The translations under genes and the position numbers were made by a program. Source: Sipunculus nudus (taxonomy: Eukaryota; Annelida; Sipuncula; Golfingiida; Sipunculidae). From it: 64,000 bases of DNA. Positions 49,136-61,431 of the stretch are shown in pieces. The stretch lies in the NCBI GenBank assembly GCA_026874595.1, contig CM049317.1, positions 37,044,401-37,108,400 on the forward strand. The letters are read 5' to 3'. Under the pieces are notes generated by a model. It was not told where the DNA came from. It made no database searches and saw only the letters and a list, made by a program, of their open reading frames with translations. The stretch's first letter is position 1, and each line of letters starts with the position of its first letter.

Positions 49136-50740
49136 GTTCAATTACTTTAAATCGACTTCATCCATTATATATTCAGTAATTTTATAGGAGCATTGTTAAA
49201 GTTGCTCGTACTCTTCAAGTATTGGGAACAATACAAATCCTATTTTTATATATATTTATCAATATATATTAATAGTCCAATACTTATTTAATGGCAGGAA
49301 AACACAGCATTCATGCAAACTGTCTTACATGACCCCCTTCCCCTTCATTCATGCATAACAACATACAGCGAACAACTATAGGTGTTTCTAAACTGAAAGA
49401 AATGACCCAGGCATCATTCCAGCTGACTCATATATTGGTACTGGGTACAATATTTTTCGTACTGGTTGTCTTGAGGAACTCTACAAATTCTGTAAAATAA
49501 GCCAAAAAGGCCATAGTGACCTAATCACCCATGTGGTGATCCAATGATTACAATAAGTGCCCTGCAATACATCAAAATTCCACAGGTTGAGTGAATGAAA
49601 ATTTGAAACAGAAATTTAAATGCATGGATCTCAACTTGTAATTAATGGATTAGTAATTTTAATAAATTAGTTAATACTATTCTGTCCAAAAAGTGTGAAA
49701 TGGGCAAATGATAATTTAAAAAAAAATTGATATGGTCAATCTCTACCCAGGCTTGAAAAAAAGAATGTCCAAGATTAAAACCTATTGATTAACCATTAAG
49801 TACTATATAATATACGCTGAAACTTCAATTGCTTTTTCCGTTTGTGTTTTTTTACAAAACAAATGACGCTCATGGGTCATGACACTCAGCATGATGACAT
49901 GCTGACAACATGTCCATGCACAGGCAACAAATTAAGATAATATAGGTGGTATCATCATTCATGCATATTAGCATAAGTTCATCAAGACCCATTAGCACAC
50001 CAAATTTGATGAAAATTCATCCAGCCATTTATGAGAAATCTGGCAATTTGTGTGTATTTTGCATTATTTCTGGGTGCTCAAACATACATTGCTCTGCAAC
50101 TCTTCACAGTGACCTGATTTCAGCATGACGCTACATCCCCATTAAAAATCTTGGACAAAATTTTGGGGTCCTCCCACCCTACTGGTACTTAATAGGCCAT
50201 CAGTGAGGTAATCAGTTGATACAGACCTGATCAGCAGTGTGATAATGATCCCAGTGGGGAGAACTACTTTCTTTGGTCTGGGTGGGGGGGGGGGGGGGCT
50301 TGAAAGGGACGGGGAGAAAAACTTGTCAATTTAGCTTCATAAAGTTTTACGGAATACAAATATGGGACAAATATTTTTGATCAAGACATGCTCAGGAGTC
50401 ACTAAGTTTATTGTTTAGAGCAAGGGAAAATGGAATGTGTTCCTAAAAGAAACAGTGTGGGTATCTAGATAGTGTAGAAAACATGACTACATTGGACAAT
50501 TATGATTGCACAAACTGGTCCCACAAATCATGCCAAAAAGTGACAACTTTTGGAAAGAGGAAATATTGTGCACAATGCTTGAAATGACTTGGATCATGTT
50601 TACAACAAGTGGTTGCATTTTTAAATCAATGTTGACCCAATATGCATGGTATAGGTAGACTACAATGAGACCTAAATTATTCAGGTATGTTGGATATAGA
50701 GACTTAATTAGGATCTATGTCCTCAGGCAGCTTGATTTCT
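48411..50740. other. Non-coding, CpG-poor from about 48.5 kb onward
   Basis: Holds a (TA)n array at 49100-49134 and a run of 15 G at 50284-50298. The text accaaatttgatgaaaattcatccagcc (about 50000-50030) resembles phrases found in multicopy mollusc repeats. No gene recognised. Confidence 0.5.
49100..49134. repeat. (TA)n array
   Basis: TA run of about 35 bp. Confidence 0.95.
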
Positions 50741-50965
50741 CAGAAGAGGATCAATGGGGAGGCTCCAGGGGGCCCGGACCCCCCCCCCCCCCCTCCCTTT
50801 TTCAGCCATCGCAACCTTTTTTTTAAGGGTTTCTGACCTATTTTTGCAGCCTGGACCCCCCTTTTACGAACCTGGGGACCTTTTTTTAGCTTTTGTCATT
50901 TGTCCTCTTGTGTTGGACCCCTCCTTTTCCAAAATCCTGGATTCGCCCCTGTTTCTTAGGTAAGA
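50740..50965 (+). repeat. C-rich interspersed repeat
   Basis: Starts near a GAGGCTCCAGG phrase, includes a run of 15 C at 50779-50793 and several cccctttt-type blocks (ggaccccccttttacgaacc at about 50862), and ends ggattcgcccctg (50939-50951). Similar C/T-rich text ending in GGATxCGCCCCTG is common in marine invertebrate genomes, from memory. The frame at 50754-50963 is its translation and not a gene. Confidence 0.6.
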
Positions 50966-51949
50966 ATGAGGAGATTATGATACAGGCAGGACATAATAGA
51001 TTATCGGGAGTTTATGTTGATATGGCATCAGATGAAGTATTAATAGTAAAACTATAGTGTTTTGTAGTTGTATTTTTGTATGTTTGTGTCTGAATTATGA
51101 GAATGAAACCGAGGTAGTTAATGTTTAAGTTAGTACTTTGCAATGATGCAACAAATATATTCTAATTATGAGTTGTCTCCATGACATTAACTGATTATGT
51201 GTGTATGCTGACACTGTATAAATGAATTTATAATAATAGTCAACACAAAGTGCTGTGTTAATTCAAACAACAATGTTGTTCTTTATTTCTTTTAAACTAT
51301 ATTTATCACAATTTTAGAAGTTTTCATCCTATATCCCTGATTTCAAAAGTGCTAGAATATAGTACATAATGTTTTAGTGTATAATAATTTTAAGTTAACA
51401 CTTTACAAATGTACTTAGCTTATCAACTTCATATAGTATTGATTTTTTACTAGCCAATGTTTATCAGCTGAATAATTATATGCACAAGATACATACATAT
51501 TTATTAAAGGGTGTGCTATCATGATTCTTTAGGTCTTTACTGAAAAGTGATGCTCTTATGTATTCGAATATCTTCAAGTAAATTTATAACATTTCTGTAA
51601 GTTCTAGATCTTTGCAAGTGCTTGAATATAATATCTGTGACAGTGCTTCAATGAAGTTATGACTATTTTTCTGTGAGATTTATGTATATTTTATGTATTA
51701 ATGTGTGTCTGCCTCATGATTGTGAATTATGACTATTAAAATGGTTTCGTTTAGTGTTAAGGGTGCCAAATCACCTATAAAGCATGTTGAATTAACATGA
51801 AAAATAGCTTCCTCCCTTTAAAATAAATGTATTACATGCTCCCCCTGCCCTGAAACCGTTTGCCTAAAAACAGTGGACTGGGCACGATCAAAGGTACGTG
51901 TCAACAAAAACATAGTGCTTTGAACTCTGTGCATTGCTGAGCTAAGCTT

Positions 51950-52800
51950 TCTCAGGAGAACTTTTGAGATATCCTAAGAATGTCAAGTAAGAAGATTCTA
52001 TGTCCAATGGTTATGAATTGTGCCCTGCTTTGGTATCAAATTTTCAATTATTCTGGGGTGAGCTTATAAGCCCCATAGTAAGGAGAATATATGTAACTGA
52101 GACCTAATTTCTGGTTTGCAAGGAGAGTTTTTAACGAGATATTGAAGTTTTTGTATGAAATTTTTGACTATTCTGGGGGGTACTATGGGGCCCAATAGCT
52201 CAAAGGATATGGGAAACAGAGACCTAATTTCTGGTTTCCAAGGAGATTTTTCAACTACCTCTCAGAATGTCAAGTTAAAAGATTCTAAGTCCAGCGGTTA
52301 CGATTTGTGCCAGGTTAACGGACAGACAGATGACGGACAAAGAGTGATTGCTATAACTCAGCATGACTGAAAGTCAGCTAAGCTAAAAATACAAGTGGCG
52401 CCACCAGTCTGCAGGAACTAATGAAACACTACATGTTCAATATGCATGCAATGAATCATGGTGATCGATGCATTAGTTGTTCAGATACTGGTGCTTTTGT
52501 ATCAAATTTTTAATATTCTTGGGGTACTTCTGACCTGGGTATAGCTACAGCTTGAAGGATATGGACAACAGTGACCTATTTTCAGGTTTCCAAGGAGACT
52601 TTTCATGGACTTCCTAGGATGTCAAGTAAAAGTAGTTATGATTTGTGCACTGTTGACAGATGACTGCATCTTTAAATAAACCGTTGAAACACTCCATGAT
52701 GAAGATGCATGCACAGAACCATGGTGATCAATGCATTAGTTGTTCAGATACTGGAGCTTTCGTATTGTATTTTTTTATTATTCTGGGGGTGGGGGGTTAT
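51950..52800 (+). repeat. Degenerate repeat family with ATTCTGGGGT and palindromic end
   Basis: The phrase attattctggggt or tattctggggggt occurs near 52052, 52171, 52515 (ttcttggggtac) and 52777. Blocks ggatatgggaaacagagaccta and ggtttccaaggaga follow it. A second module, catgcattagttgttcagat or close to it, occurs near 52467 and 52729, offset about 262 bp. The copy ending near 52385 finishes in gaaagtcagctaagctaaaa, an inverted-repeat end that recurs at 59673-59701. The frame at 52155-52370 is a translation of the repeat. Confidence 0.75.
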
Positions 52801-53462
52801 TATTATTCCTTATGACCTCAGATTCAATAAAGTTCTTACATAAGTAAGTAAAGTATAAAATCCATATGTCAACCCAAACTGGAGTTACCACCAGAAACAA
52901 ATTTGTGGAAGGACAAACATGGTGCTTACTGTAGGGCAGCCATATGAAACCAAAGTTAGTTTTAAATAGAAGGCCATATGAGCGAAAAAATTTATCCCAT
53001 ATTCCTGATTAACTTAGTAAATAATAGTTTTATTCATATCAAGGGCCAGTCAACCTTAAGAGAAATGAATGAAATGTAAATAAAGAATTATCTCTCACTA
53101 AATCTTAAAATATGTCAATGAGCACTTACATAAGTTTCTAATATTTTATCGCATTTGAATATTAGTAATCAAATCCAGCAAATTTTTCAAGTCTCAACAA
53201 AAAAATTAATACAGAAATTATAAGAATATTCATCTTGTTTATTAGTCCTATGTATTGAACGGGTGTGTTGGGGGAGGAGTAGTACCAAACATGTGCGAAG
53301 ATGTTCAGTTTTAACCCGGCACATTGGTAAAACCCTCGGCATGTTTGTTGAATTTATGACCGCATGAACACAAGCATGGCTCGTACAGGTTACAATAGGC
53401 AGGCAGTTTGCATACAATACAGGAAATGACCCGTGTCCATGGAGACAGTGTTTCTGTTTGGG
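52801..53462. other. Non-coding, CpG-poor
   Basis: No gene, array or RNA recognised. Confidence 0.5.
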
Positions 53463-53956
53463 TTGTGAGCTCTCTTTCTGGAGATCTTTGACCTTTTACA
53501 TCTCGGCCCACACAAAGTCAGACCACTTAGTACAATCTCGGACCACCCCGTCAACGATCTCAGACCACATTTTGTACAATCTCGGACCACTGTATCGGAC
53601 CCTACGCTCCCGAGGCAGCGGCAATCTTACGCTTCTACAGAAGCTACCGGTATATATTACATATAGGAAGGAGGCCTATAGGGAAAAGCACTGTGTAAAG
53701 AGCGTAATCGGACCCCTTCAGACCTCGATAAGACTCATGATGTCGTTGTCAAATGTGTATGTTCCATCTTCAAACGATGTTAAAGCTAATTATTAAAACA
53801 TTATTACTCCATGCATAACTGTTGCCTCTCTCTCTTTATCATTCTCTCCATCATTAATCATTAGCTACATATCGTATTAATACTAATCTATAAATAATTC
53901 TGAAGTTTGTGCATTTGATCGTGTATTAAAGTATACAAGTGTGTGTGATAAACAAT

Positions 53957-54537
53957 GAAAGAAGGACAGAATAAATGTAAGATTAAATCAATGAAAGAAT
54001 GAATGAAAGATTGAATGAGAGAAAGATTGAATGAATGAATGAATGAATGAATGGAAAAAAGATTTAATGAAAGAAAGATTGCATGAATGAATGAATGAAT
54101 GAATGAAAGAATGGATGATAGACAGACAAAATAAATGAAAGATTGAATGAAGGAAGGAAAGAATGAATGAAAGAAAGATTAATGAAAAAAAAATAATGAA
54201 AGAAAGATTGAAGGAATGAAGGAAGGAAAGAATGAATGATAGACAGATTGAATGAAAGAAAGATTGAATGATAGACAAAATGAATGAAATTTTGAATGAG
54301 ACTAAATGAATAATTGAAAGAAAGAATGAATAAAAAAAAAATTAATGAACTAAGGATTTAATGAATTAATGAAAGAAATATTGAGTGATAAACAGACAAA
54401 ATAAATAAAAGATTGAATGAAGGAAGGAAAGAATGAATGAAAGTAAGAAAGGTTGAATGATAGACAGTTTGAATGAAAAAAAATTGAATGATAGATAGTC
54501 AAAATGAATGAAAGATTGAATGAGAGAAAGGTTGAAT
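53957..54537. repeat. (GAAT/GAAA)n tetranucleotide tract
   Basis: About 580 bp of imperfect gaatgaatgaaagattgaat text. The minus-strand frames here (53988-54278, 54366-54563) are Ser/Phe/Ile/His low-complexity translations of it. Confidence 0.9.
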
Positions 54538-54559
54538 CTCATTTTTATATTGTATATAT

Positions 54560-54890
54560 ACAAAATTCTAATAAAACTTTTTCAGCTCTTTGAGTTTAAA
54601 TATGGTGTCAATTCCCACTTTTGAATTTCTGTTTTATGTTTATATGTAAACTACAACTGTTTTCACTCTTTAATATTATCTAGTACAGTAGTTGAATAGT
54701 AGATATGTAACAGCAATACAACAGTTCTGATTCTTTTATTCATACAAGCTCACTTGTTCATTTTTGGTTTACGTAGTTTATCACAAATTTCATATTTGGG
54801 TTTTCATACCTCTTTTAATATTGTTTATATTAAATAAATTCTAATAAACTTTGTCATTTCCCTTTGAGTTAGAATATGGTGTCATGCGTT
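54560..54890 (+). repeat. Imperfect direct repeat within the element
   Basis: 54561-54607 (aaattctaataaaacttttt, ending atatggtgtca) is repeated at about 54836-54884 (aaattctaataaactttgtc, ending atatggtgtca), offset about 276 bp. Confidence 0.7.
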
Positions 54891-55204
54891 TCACACAAAC
54901 TATTATAAATTAAGTGTAAGAGTGTGTGCTTGTGTGTGTCAAATGTTTTCTGAGTGGATATACGTATTGAGCTATGTCGTAGGCCTAACATATCCAAATG
55001 GAATTTTTAATATCTGAATCGCGCACAGAGGAAATAATATTGTGTATTATAAACATAACATCGGTTATTTCATAACAGTTTAGACGGCCAGGACATGTAT
55101 GTTACTTTGGTCCGAGATCGTAGTTGGTCTAATCTGAAGTAGTCTGACTTTGTGTGGGCCGAGATGTAAAAGGTCCGAGATCTCCAGGTACCATGAGCTC
55201 ACAA

Positions 55205-55790
55205 TATGAAAGCAACCTGATGCAAGACCACTGTGATGCATTCCTCGATATTACTTGTATCACAACTCGAGTAGGCTTAACAGCCCAATAATCCAATTGC
55301 CTACTGAGGCTGGTTGTCACAGCTAGGAAAATGATGGCAACCACTAATTTGCATATTAGAGAATTTTATGCAATAAAAGTGTCAATGTACACAATCTCTG
55401 ATATAATACTCCTGGGTAAGATATTCTTCCTTAGGTCCTGAAACTGCAAAAATATTTTATCCAGACGTGAATGCATGGTTCCCCTGTCATACTGCTGGAC
55501 AAAAATATTGTACCATAGAAGGTTTTTTTTTTTGGGGGGGGGGGGGGGCGGGGGGACCTGATCTATTCTGTTGCACTGATATTGTAGTAATTAGATATTC
55601 AACCATGATACAGAGGGATTGACCAATACTCTTGGTTAGTAGGTGTTGTTAGAAAGTATACTAAAACAGCTCCTGATTGGTCTGGTTTATGTTAAGTGGT
55701 GAGGCATTTGCTTCTTCAAAAGCACATGCAAAAAGAATCACATATCATGCACCCTGGCTTGTGGAAACTGTGGGGGCTCTAGCTGCATAT
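55205..55790. other. Non-coding with a G15 tract
   Basis: Contains 15 G at 55534-55548 preceded by a T-run. The frame 55677-55946 (+) is unrecognised. Confidence 0.5.
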
Positions 55791-56566
55791 AGGGTTGCCA
55801 GTGGTCAGGGAAAAGAAAGGGGAAATATTATGTTTTCAAAGGCAGGGAAATGTCATGGAATTTCAAAAAAAGTATTTGGATATTCTGATGATTGTAGGCA
55901 AGGGAGAAGTCGGAATTTTAATGGCTTATATGGCAACTGTAGTTGATTATCAGACAGGAAGACCTTTTCATCTCATGAGCCAGCATTCAATAATTTCATA
56001 CTACATTTTCATTTTCCTGTTAAATATTGTTGTGTTATGTAAGTTGATTAAATCTTAAATCCCTGTGATTTTTTAACATACATATTGGTTGATGATGCAG
56101 AGCATGGATACACAAAATGTATACAGCACCAGCCATCAATGAAAGGTCACCTGTTTCTTAGCAGTAATATAGAACTAATATTTAGTACTAGTAAAACATT
56201 TTATGCAAGGACATGAATCTGACCAGGTAACAAACTAGAAAGGCAGAACACAGTGTAGTTACACTGATCTATAGAAGTTATTCGTTGTTATTGTATGATA
56301 AATTTATACACATGATTTATGCTAGATAACAAAGTGAATCTTTTTTTTAAATGATACATTGTCATTCCAAATTTCTAGTTTCAGTTTGCTTTGCTTTACA
56401 GTTACAATTTTTCAAATAAAGATTTGGTTTGTGTTAGCAGTAGAATGACTTTTCCTAGAGGGAATTTAAATTTTGTGGGTTAGTTTATCCCTTAAATCAA
56501 CTTAAAGTCCAGGAACAGTCAGGGAAAAGTCCAAGATTTTTTTCAGAGTTGACTGCTGGCAACCCT
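55791..56566. mobile_element. hAT-like MITE with 16-bp inverted ends
   Basis: agggttgccagtggtc (55791-55806) matches the reverse complement of 56551-56566 (agggttgccagcagtc) at 14 of 16 positions. Both ends continue into GTCAGGGA-like text (55804-55812 and near 56516-56524). Length 776 bp, no coding capacity. Ends of the form (C)AGGG-x-TGCCA occur in hAT elements. I could not find a clean 8-bp target duplication. Confidence 0.55.
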
Positions 56567-57329
56567 GTGAATAACTCACACAGACACTTTGTGATAGGGA
56601 TCGAAAGAGGATGGCTAATTAAAATTGTAATCATTACACATCTGCACGATTTTACTGATATGGTGATTAAAACAAGGGACCTGTGGGTCATTGTGCAATG
56701 CTAAAGTTGACCTTAAAGGAAAAAAAACAGCCCCAGTCCCCAGATGCAAGGTAGGGGTTGTCGATGGTGGGAGTTACAACATCTCTGAATATACATATGG
56801 GATAAAAAAATTAATTCAACAGTTAGTACAGGTAACAGTATATAAACTGAATATAAAAATGGGTAGACCGACAGGGGAGACAAACAAGGCTGATCACTTT
56901 ATTTCAAATTTGTATGAGGCAGGAAAATAATTAATGTGCATTAGATCCTCACTTATCATTTTATCAATTTTCTTTATGTTTCATCATTCTGATTTTCATA
57001 CATTTGCAAAATAACATATATATATCTGGATCTATAAGTCAATTCAAATTTCTCAACATCATCATCATTTATTCTTAATTTTGGTCATATAACATCACAT
57101 TATGCACACAGGTGGATTTAATTTTATTTTGAATGTTAACTTGGTTAAATTATTCAAGTGGAAATTAGTTTCTTTAAAAGTGCCATAATAGCACAACATG
57201 GCATCTTGTGGATTACATTTGTGATGAAACAACTTTAGTATTGGAAATACAGTTCAAACAATAACAACTAGAAAATACACACTCACAGTCACAAAATTGT
57301 CCAAAAACACTTTGTGCAGGCTTAATCAG
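56567..57329. other. Non-coding, CpG-poor
   Basis: The frame at 56691-56930 (+) is unrecognised. Nothing else supported. Confidence 0.45.
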
Positions 57330-57344
57330 AGAACCTAATCTGCT

Positions 57345-57735
57345 GACCTCTGACCTCATGAAATATGCTTGAATTATTATGAGAATGAAATTCAAGTGGG
57401 AAACTCTATTAGTGTTTATGTTTATAGTGTTTCATGAAAATTCATAAGAATTTTGGTAAGTCAATGGTGCCACCAAAGTTTGGTGTCCTAATTAAATATG
57501 CGTGGATTTGGCTGGGAATAAAAATTAGGCGAGATATTAAATTGATTAATATTTCTGCTGAGATTGAAAAAAATCCATCATATTCCTACTAAGTTATCAC
57601 GGCAACCCTTCAAAATAGCTTTGTGACCGCTGACCTCATTAAATATGTGGCTGGGTATTTGCCTTTAATCAAACTCGTGTGAGATAATCTATTGGTAAAT
57701 AGTTTTGGTGAGTTTCTTGAAAATCCATCAAAGCC
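57345..57735 (+). repeat. Two diverged copies of a gene-body-type repeat
   Basis: 57347-57470 (ctgacctctgacctcatgaa, ending in cat-gaaaattcat) and 57625-57735 (gtgaccgctgacctcattaa, ending in cttgaaaatccatcaaagcc) share their order of phrases at an offset of about 277 bp. Similar text is common in mollusc introns, from memory. Confidence 0.55.
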
Positions 57736-57947
57736 CTTGTCAGTTTTCATGCTATTCCAATAATCCCAGAAAAACTTTTTAGTGTCACATATGAAATGTA
57801 AAAATTTTGTATAAAAAATTTTAAAATTCCAAAAACCATTTAAGTATGACCAAAACCTTATCAGCTCTAGAAATCCATACGATGCACCTGCTACAACAAT
57901 TAGGAGTAGATCTGAGCAACAATTGAGATATCTTGGGCAAAAAAAAA

Positions 57948-58238
57948 TAAAAGGTAAGGTTCTCAGGCACCGCCCGTGTCAATTTTAATACCCTGCATCA
58001 AACATTTTTATTTTGATTTTCATCTTTCAAGAAGATAAAATAATACAATTTTGATACAATTTCCTTTGTTACATTTATATAGTGCTTTTACCTGTTTAGC
58101 AAAAACACCCTGTTATTTTCATACTTTTCAATGGTCATATGACATTGTTATTGAAACATACAATAAATGGTAAAAAAAAAATAACGCCCACCTGCAGTGA
58201 TTTCTGAAAAAAGAGACCCTGAGAACCATACCTTTTTA
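57948..58238. mobile_element. MITE, about 290 bp, 20-bp inverted ends
   Basis: taaaaggtaaggttctcagg (57948-57967) and the reverse complement of 58218-58238 (taaaaaggtatggttctcagg) match apart from one added A and one substitution. The interior is AT-rich and non-coding. Confidence 0.75.
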
Positions 58239-59500
58239 TTTTGTTGGCCTTATATAGATATTTTATGTTGAATAAAATTGTTTACAGATGGACAGAGCTG
58301 AACACTATACCTAATATGAAATGCATCACTCAGAAGCACCCCTACTATTGCAGTTAATCTCAAATCATATCTCATCCCACCCCCACAGCAATATACATCA
58401 AGTGCAATGGAATAAGTATCCCCCCGAAGTGGGGTATAATGCAGGCAATGCTGTATTAAATGAGTTCCAGTGACCAACAGTGGGCTGCTTGGAACTAAGT
58501 TAACAATGCAAGTGAATATAACAGAGCCCCCCAAAAAAATCAAGAACGAGCCCTGTTTGGGCAAAATGGAAGGTGCTGATCACACACTTATGCTATAAAC
58601 TTGAAGAATTTACAATATTTTGATCTAATTTCTTACATACAATTAAATCTTGATTAAATAAAGTGTCTCAAATTTTGGATTTGTAAGTGTAATTTCAAAA
58701 TGTGACAGGCTACTTATAATGAACAGACAGACAGACACACAGATGACATACAATTCATCATAACTATAGCTCAGATGACATAAATTTATGCCATCTGCAT
58801 TAAAAATCGTAATGTATATTAACAGTTTTTACAATGTTAATGTTTTATAGAGATCTTTGGTTATTTTTATCATTTTCAACTTGAAAAGTGTTGCACATGT
58901 CCCTTGAATTCACTGATTTTTTAGATCTATACCACTGTATTTTATAGTTTATGAAATACACTATTTCAAAACATCTTGAACAGGAATAAGCATGATGATA
59001 ACCAAGAGATGAGATCATTCATACAACTCCATTTGAATGCTGATGTATAGTGAAATAAAGGTATTTTCTGCCTGGACAAGTGTGATGATTTTCAAACTTT
59101 CCCAACACACAATTGCATAAAACTTTTTTTTTACATTAAGGCCATAACCAGGAATCAAAATGAGGTGATTTTGCTTTTGTTGCATTTTGTGTGAGGTTTA
59201 CCACACTATCAGGTATTTGCCTCTCACTACAATTTGAGGAAACAATATGCAATACTTTGAAATTCACAAGAAATCCTATAAAGCCACATATTCGACATGA
59301 AGGTCAAGGTCATCAGTTTTAAAACTCCTGCCAAAACTTAGAGAAAAAAAATGTATCAAACATGAGTTTAAAATAAACTATACTTCAAACGATATGGTGT
59401 TAATAAGGTAATCAACAGATAATCTTAGTGCTTTAAGGCATATTTTTGCTGTGAAGCTCACAGAATATTGATCATGTAAAACAGTTTTGACCTTAAGTTC
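58239..59500. other. Non-coding, very CpG-poor
   Basis: From 59041 to 59640 I count only 2 CpG in 600 bp. The frame at 58250-58564 (-) is unrecognised. A degraded AGCTCAG-TGAC phrase occurs near 58770. Confidence 0.5.
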
Positions 59501-59705
59501 TTGGGAGATTTTCCAAGGTCCTCCCATGAGGTTTTTCAATTTTGAGAATTTCCTAGGTAGTGAGAAGTTTCTAGGTTGAATGGTTACAATCTGTGCCCTT
59601 CTATGAGCTATGAACTGCTGTGCCCCAGATGAACACACAAAAGGAGAAATAGTGCTAAATAGTGATAGATATAGCTCAGATGACTTACAGTCAGCTGAGC
59701 TAAAA
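59500..59705 (+). repeat. Palindrome-ended repeat copy
   Basis: Shares with 52220-52385 the phrases caaggagatttt-like, aagttctagg/aagtccag, ggttacaatctgtgccc and the terminal hairpin. Arm agctcagatgac (59673-59684) pairs with gtcagctgagct (59690-59701) at 11 of 12 positions around ttaca, followed by aaaaa. The frame at 59378-59782 (-) crosses it and is probably chance. Confidence 0.65.
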
Positions 59706-60507
59706 ATAATTTCACTTGAGTATACCTTCAAGGTGTATCCAGGTATTGTCATTTCACCTCGGTTGCTTTTAAGGAACCACAATTTTTCTGTAACCCCACC
59801 AGTGGAGCACGTACTTCTGTAACCCCATCAGTGGAGAAAAACTGCAACAAAGTTCTGTGATAGGAATTAAAACAATATAAGTGACTCATACAAATTTAAA
59901 AATAAAAAAAAGAATATCCCAATAAATATACTTTAATATGTAACAATGACTGTTCCAATCAATTTGAAATGTTGATCCTGTAAGAACTCACTCAAATAGG
60001 AGTTGATGTCAGACAAACCCATGATCTTTGTTTATGCTAGCAGGATTGTAATTTGACCACTGGGACAAAATCCAATTAGAATATCTTAAATTATTTCTGA
60101 TCTTACTTAAAATAATTTACCAAAAAAGATACAAAATCACAAAAAAAGAATTAATAAATCAAAATATCTTTAATTTAGTGAAGGGTTTTTTTCAGTGCCA
60201 TTTGTCAGAAAATATAAGAGTTTCAATTTGGTGATCTAATTTATGCAAACCTGGAAAAAAAGTCATGAACTCAAGAATTGGCTATACACATATACTAGCA
60301 TGATCATTGTGTACAACATGTATGATGACAAATGGCAGCTGTTTCTCTTTAGTAACAAATATATTTATATAAAAAAATGTCTGAATAATTAACAGGAGTA
60401 CTGTAAATATATTTATTATGAAAGGCTGTTCACACATACTTGCTGGAACGGTAAATTCATCCCATGATTTTTCATCTGGGATAATCCCACCATCTATTTG
60501 AACATAC

Positions 60508-60907
60508 CCTTACAGAAATTTTGGGACATGAAGTGTGCTTAAATTGTGCTTCATTTGTGTTTATTTTGTGCTTTCAGTGAAATGCTGTACAGAAAAACTT
60601 TTAAAATGCTGAAACTGCATGTGCTTCTTTAGTGCTCCAAGTGTACTGATTCTGTGCTTCAGAAATACAATGTGCTGAAATTGCTGCTTTGGTGCTCCAA
60701 ATAAACTGATAAACTGCTTTTATAGTGCTCCTAGGTCTGCTCAAATATTTTCAAAGTACCATTCAATTGTGGTAACATTTATGCTCACTGAACAATACCT
60801 CAAAGGTGTTTTTTACACAAGTAGTGCTTAAACCATGTTCATTTACATTTCATTTTAATTTTTCTGTGCTTATTGAGTTTGCCTCAAATGTGTTTTTTTC
60901 TGCAAGG
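60508..60907. mobile_element. 400-bp MITE-like insertion rich in GTGCTT words
   Basis: ccttacagaaa (60508-60518) is inverted at 60897-60907 (tttctgcaagg), 10 of 11 positions. The interior repeats gtgctt/gtgctcc many times. Two units of about 60 bp are visible (from about 60607 and about 60671), each with tgctgaaa-tgc and gtgctcc blocks. It accounts for most of the extra length of tandem copy 1. Confidence 0.6.
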
Positions 60908-61395
60908 ATATGTTCTGAGAACATCTGTATTAAAATAATTCCAACTATACCTTCAGGAATTGTCCAGGGTTGTCACTTTAAATGTCTTTGTTGTTGAGTC
61001 ACTACAGCACAGGCCTTTTTTGCATCCCAATCAAAGTATGTCTGCTGAGGAGTTCTGTGATAGGAATGAAAACAATGGTGGAAACTACTTATATCAACTG
61101 AAGAATCACAAAAAAATATTAACATAAATAAACTATACGTAGCAATTCCTACACTGATCTGTTGGAGCAGAATCATTGATCCTGCAAGGCCAAACTCAGA
61201 GGGGTTGTCACTAAACAAACTCTGATCCTTTTTTATTTTGCTATTAGGACTGCTGTTTCTACTAAGACTAATCCAATTAGAGTGTCCTTAGACAAATTCT
61301 GACCTCATTGTAAATAACTTATATTGAAGCAAATTACAGGTACAAAATCACAAAAGAAATTAGTCAATTATGAAACTAGAGGTTGAGACCATGAA

Positions 61396-61431
61396 GGTCC
61401 TCAATTAGCACAAGGTCCTCAATTAGCACCA
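61396..61431. repeat. 18-bp tandem duplication
   Basis: aaggtcctcaattagcac occurs twice in a row. Confidence 0.9.

Larger units (their letters stand above)
53463..55204. mobile_element. 1.74-kb element with 62-bp terminal inverted repeats
   Basis: 53463-53524 and the reverse complement of 55142-55204 share ttgtgagctc, then tggagatct, then an exactly matching 34-bp stretch (gaccttttacatctcggccc continuing to gtcagac). Just inside the left repeat the word ATCTCGGACCAC or a variant occurs three times (53548-53592), and an ACGATCTCGGACCA occurs inside the right one, so the inverted repeats extend imperfectly to about 110 bp. The centre is mostly a GAAT-type tetranucleotide tract. There is no transposase, so it is non-autonomous. 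No target duplication is evident. CpG is frequent in the ends although the flanks are CpG-poor, suggesting a later arrival. Confidence 0.8.

Noticed and set aside
53458-53796. 112-codon frame as a gene
   Set aside because: It overlaps the terminal inverted repeat and its GGACCAC words; no protein motif.
53988-54563. Ser/Phe/His-rich minus-strand proteins
   Set aside because: Translations of a GAAT/GAAA microsatellite.
59378-59782. 134-codon minus-strand frame, the longest in the window
   Set aside because: It crosses a dispersed repeat and one of the tandem copies and shows no recognisable domain; only parts might be exon-like.
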